A stretch of 5,961 nt of DNA from Thermoanaerobaculaceae bacterium (GTDB lineage Bacteria; Acidobacteriota; UBA4820). Within the stretch, counting starts at the first letter, position 1. Every line of letters begins with the position of its first letter. Shown here piece after piece: positions 5,075 through 5,961 of this stretch. The notes below the pieces were generated by a model. That model ran no database searches and was not told where the DNA came from. It saw only the letters and a list, made by a program, of their open reading frames with translations. A program made the position numbers and the translations under genes. The stretch is taken from contig JAAZNT010000219.1 in assembly GCA_012798145.1 (NCBI GenBank), forward strand, positions 1-5,961, read 5' to 3'.

Positions 5075-5602
5075 ATGAACCCAACATGGTTGTTGATTTT
5101 ATTTACACTTGGATTCAGTGTTTTTGGTCTTCTTGTCGCCGCTTACCTTGCCAGATGGGTGCTGGCAAAAGACACCGGCAGTCCTGAAATGAGAAAAATC
5201 TCTGACGCCATAAAAGAAGGAGCGGAGGCGTTTTTAAGAAGGCAGAATACTACAATTCTTATTCTTGCCATTTTTTGCGCCATTTTTATATTTGTAGGGT
5301 ACGGAATAATTAGAAGCCATAGAGAGTTCGACCCTGTTTCAAGTTCCCTCCAACTTGCCTTGTGGATAACAATATCTTTTGTTTTTGGAGCGATTTGCTC
5401 CGTTTTTGCTGGTTATGTAGGAATGTGGGTATCAATAAGGAGCAACATAAGGACAGCATCAGCCGCTCTAAAAAGTTTGAATGACGCTTTAAGAATCGCA
5501 TTGAGGGGAGGAGCTGTCTCCGGTCTTCTGGTTGTCGCGATGAGTCTCCTCGGAGTTGCCGGTCTTTACGCCCTTGTTTACGCAATTGGTGGAGTTGAAT
5601 AA
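5075..5602 (+). CDS. hppA: N-terminal open segment of the pyrophosphatase (175 codons before the TAA)
   Basis: This is the only segment with its own start and ribosome site. It encodes about four or five membrane helices: roughly 5-28, 60-80, 95-120 and 145-172. It also carries the conserved cytoplasmic pieces LARWVLAKDTGSPEMRKISDAIKEGAEAFLRRQ (about 25-57) and GMWVSIRSNIRTASAA (116-131), both typical of bacterial M-PPases. A product ending at codon 175 would lack every PPi-binding Asp and Lys, so by itself it could not be an enzyme. The TAA falls in the short, variable loop between the helix ending YALVYAIGGVE and the next one starting IPFLIVGYG. Confidence 0.6.
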   Translation: MNPTWLLILFTLGFSVFGLLVAAYLARWVLAKDTGSPEMRKISDAIKEGAEAFLRRQNTTILILAIFCAIFIFVGYGIIRSHREFDPVSSSLQLALWITISFVFGAICSVFAGYVGMWVSIRSNIRTASAALKSLNDALRIALRGGAVSGLLVVAMSLLGVAGLYALVYAIGGVE

Positions 5603-5887
5603 ACAAGAATTCCTTTTCTAATAGTGGGATATGGTTTTGGCGCTTCTTTTGTGGCTTTATTCGCTCAACTTGGAGGAGGAATTTATACAAAAGCAGCCGA
5701 TGTGGGAGCAGATCTCGTCGGCAAAGTTGAAGCGGGAATTCCCGAAGATGATCCAAGAAATCCTGCGGTTGTGGCAGACCTTGTTGGCGATAATGTTGGC
5801 GATTGCGCAGGACGTGGAGCAGACCTTTTTGAATCAACAGCCGCAGAAAACATTGGCGCGATGATTCTTGGCGCCGCCCTTGCTTAG
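5603..5887 (+). CDS. hppA: Middle open segment of the pyrophosphatase between the two stops (catalytic signature region)
   Basis: These 94 sense codons are in the same frame as the N-terminal segment and encode the most conserved part of the family, including DX7KXE and the Asp-rich NVGDCAGRGAD. The first usable start would be GTG 5624, but there is no Shine-Dalgarno sequence before it, only ATTCCTTTTCTAATA, so independent translation is unlikely. Conservation of this stretch without indels indicates that loss of function, if real, is recent. Confidence 0.4.
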   Translation, partial: TRIPFLIVGYGFGASFVALFAQLGGGIYTKAADVGADLVGKVEAGIPEDDPRNPAVVADLVGDNVGDCAGRGADLFESTAAENIGAMILGAALA

Positions 5888-5961
5888 CATGCTCAAAAGA
5901 TGGGAATAACTTTTTCAATGGGCGTTGTGGGTGTTATGATGTTTCCTCTTGTCGCAAGAGC

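Larger units (their letters stand above)
5075..5961 (+). pseudogene. hppA: Membrane-bound ion-translocating pyrophosphatase, 5' part, with two in-frame stops (TAA 5600-5602, TAG 5885-5887)
   Basis: Reading one continuous frame from ATG 5075 gives about 295 codons of a K+-stimulated or independent H+/Na+-pumping pyrophosphatase (family length about 670-750), which continues beyond the right edge. The protein couples PPi hydrolysis to ion export across the inner membrane. After codon 176 (TAA) the frame resumes with IPFLIVGYGFGASFVALFAQ and the catalytic signature DVGADLVGKVE (Asp209, Asp213, Lys217, Glu219), then IPEDDPRNPAV and DLVGDNVGDCAGRGADLFES (Asp235, 239, 243). After codon 271 (TAG) it continues with HAQKMG and ends in MMFPLVARA, as family members do. 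No frameshift or deletion is visible. It may be a recent pseudogene, contain base-call errors, or be read through. Specificity residues (GNxx region, K+ site) lie outside the window. Confidence 0.75.

Noticed and set aside
5600..5887. Ciliate-like or phage-like stop reassignment (TAA/TAG as Gln)
   Set aside because: Seven neighbouring genes stop at TAA or TAG at normal lengths, and reassignment would merge rocD with the transporter. Pyrrolysine could explain only TAG, and selenocysteine uses TGA.
5624..5887. Independent small gene starting at GTG 5624
   Set aside because: There is no ribosome site, and it is in frame with and homologous to the interior of hppA, so it is a fragment and not a separate gene.
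5310..5918. A 202-codon minus-strand open frame opposite hppA, open across both stop positions
   Set aside because: It is rich in Gln, Leu, Arg and Lys with no domain-like pattern, has no clear ribosome site, and lies antisense to highly conserved pyrophosphatase sequence. It is a shadow frame.
1..5961. CRISPR array, tRNA, insertion sequence or toxin-antitoxin pair
   Set aside because: No direct repeats with spacers, cloverleaf sequence, transposase motif or terminal inverted repeats were seen; the only repeats are coding repeats inside tonB and the exbD paralogy.

Overview
The window looks like an ordinary chromosomal segment of a Gram-negative bacterium: every gene is on the plus strand, composition is moderately AT-rich, intergenic gaps are short, and most genes have clear Shine-Dalgarno sites. 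The TonB type (twelve-proline run followed by a GVEG/GGVLGG glycine-rich linker) and its arrangement with exbB and two exbD genes resemble Acidobacteriota-like lineages. That placement is an impression from family knowledge, not something the window proves.

Layout. (1) 3-560: the 3' part of a class III aminotransferase, very likely ornithine aminotransferase (rocD), followed by a C/G palindrome at 592-617. (2) 633-1544: a ten-helix EamA/DMT-type exporter. (3) 1525-1553: a near-consensus sigma70 promoter overlapping the end of that gene, followed by a leader of about 130 nt that contains a possible 27-codon small ORF and a hairpin. (4) 1693-4943: a five-gene cluster encoding a TPR lipoprotein, TonB, ExbB/TolQ, and two tandem ExbD/TolR paralogues, ending in a strong intrinsic terminator (4950-4989) and a second weaker hairpin. 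(5) 5075-5961: the first part of a membrane-bound proton/sodium-translocating pyrophosphatase (hppA), running off the right edge and interrupted by two in-frame stop codons (TAA at 5600, TAG at 5885).

How they work together. ExbB with ExbD would form an ion-driven inner-membrane motor that energises TonB, which spans the periplasm to drive outer-membrane receptors. The lipoprotein is probably an outer-membrane or periplasmic TPR partner transcribed with them. The pyrophosphatase would couple PPi hydrolysis to ion pumping, so it could feed the same ion gradient, but it lies behind a terminator and is a separate unit.

The most unusual observation is the broken pyrophosphatase. The frame and the catalytic signature are intact on both sides of the first stop, and homologous sequence appears to continue past the second. 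A recent pseudogene, base-call errors or readthrough all remain possible. A genome-wide stop reassignment is argued against, because neighbouring genes end normally at TAA and TAG. I see no CRISPR array, tRNA, rRNA, insertion sequence or defence system, and no obviously new multi-gene system.
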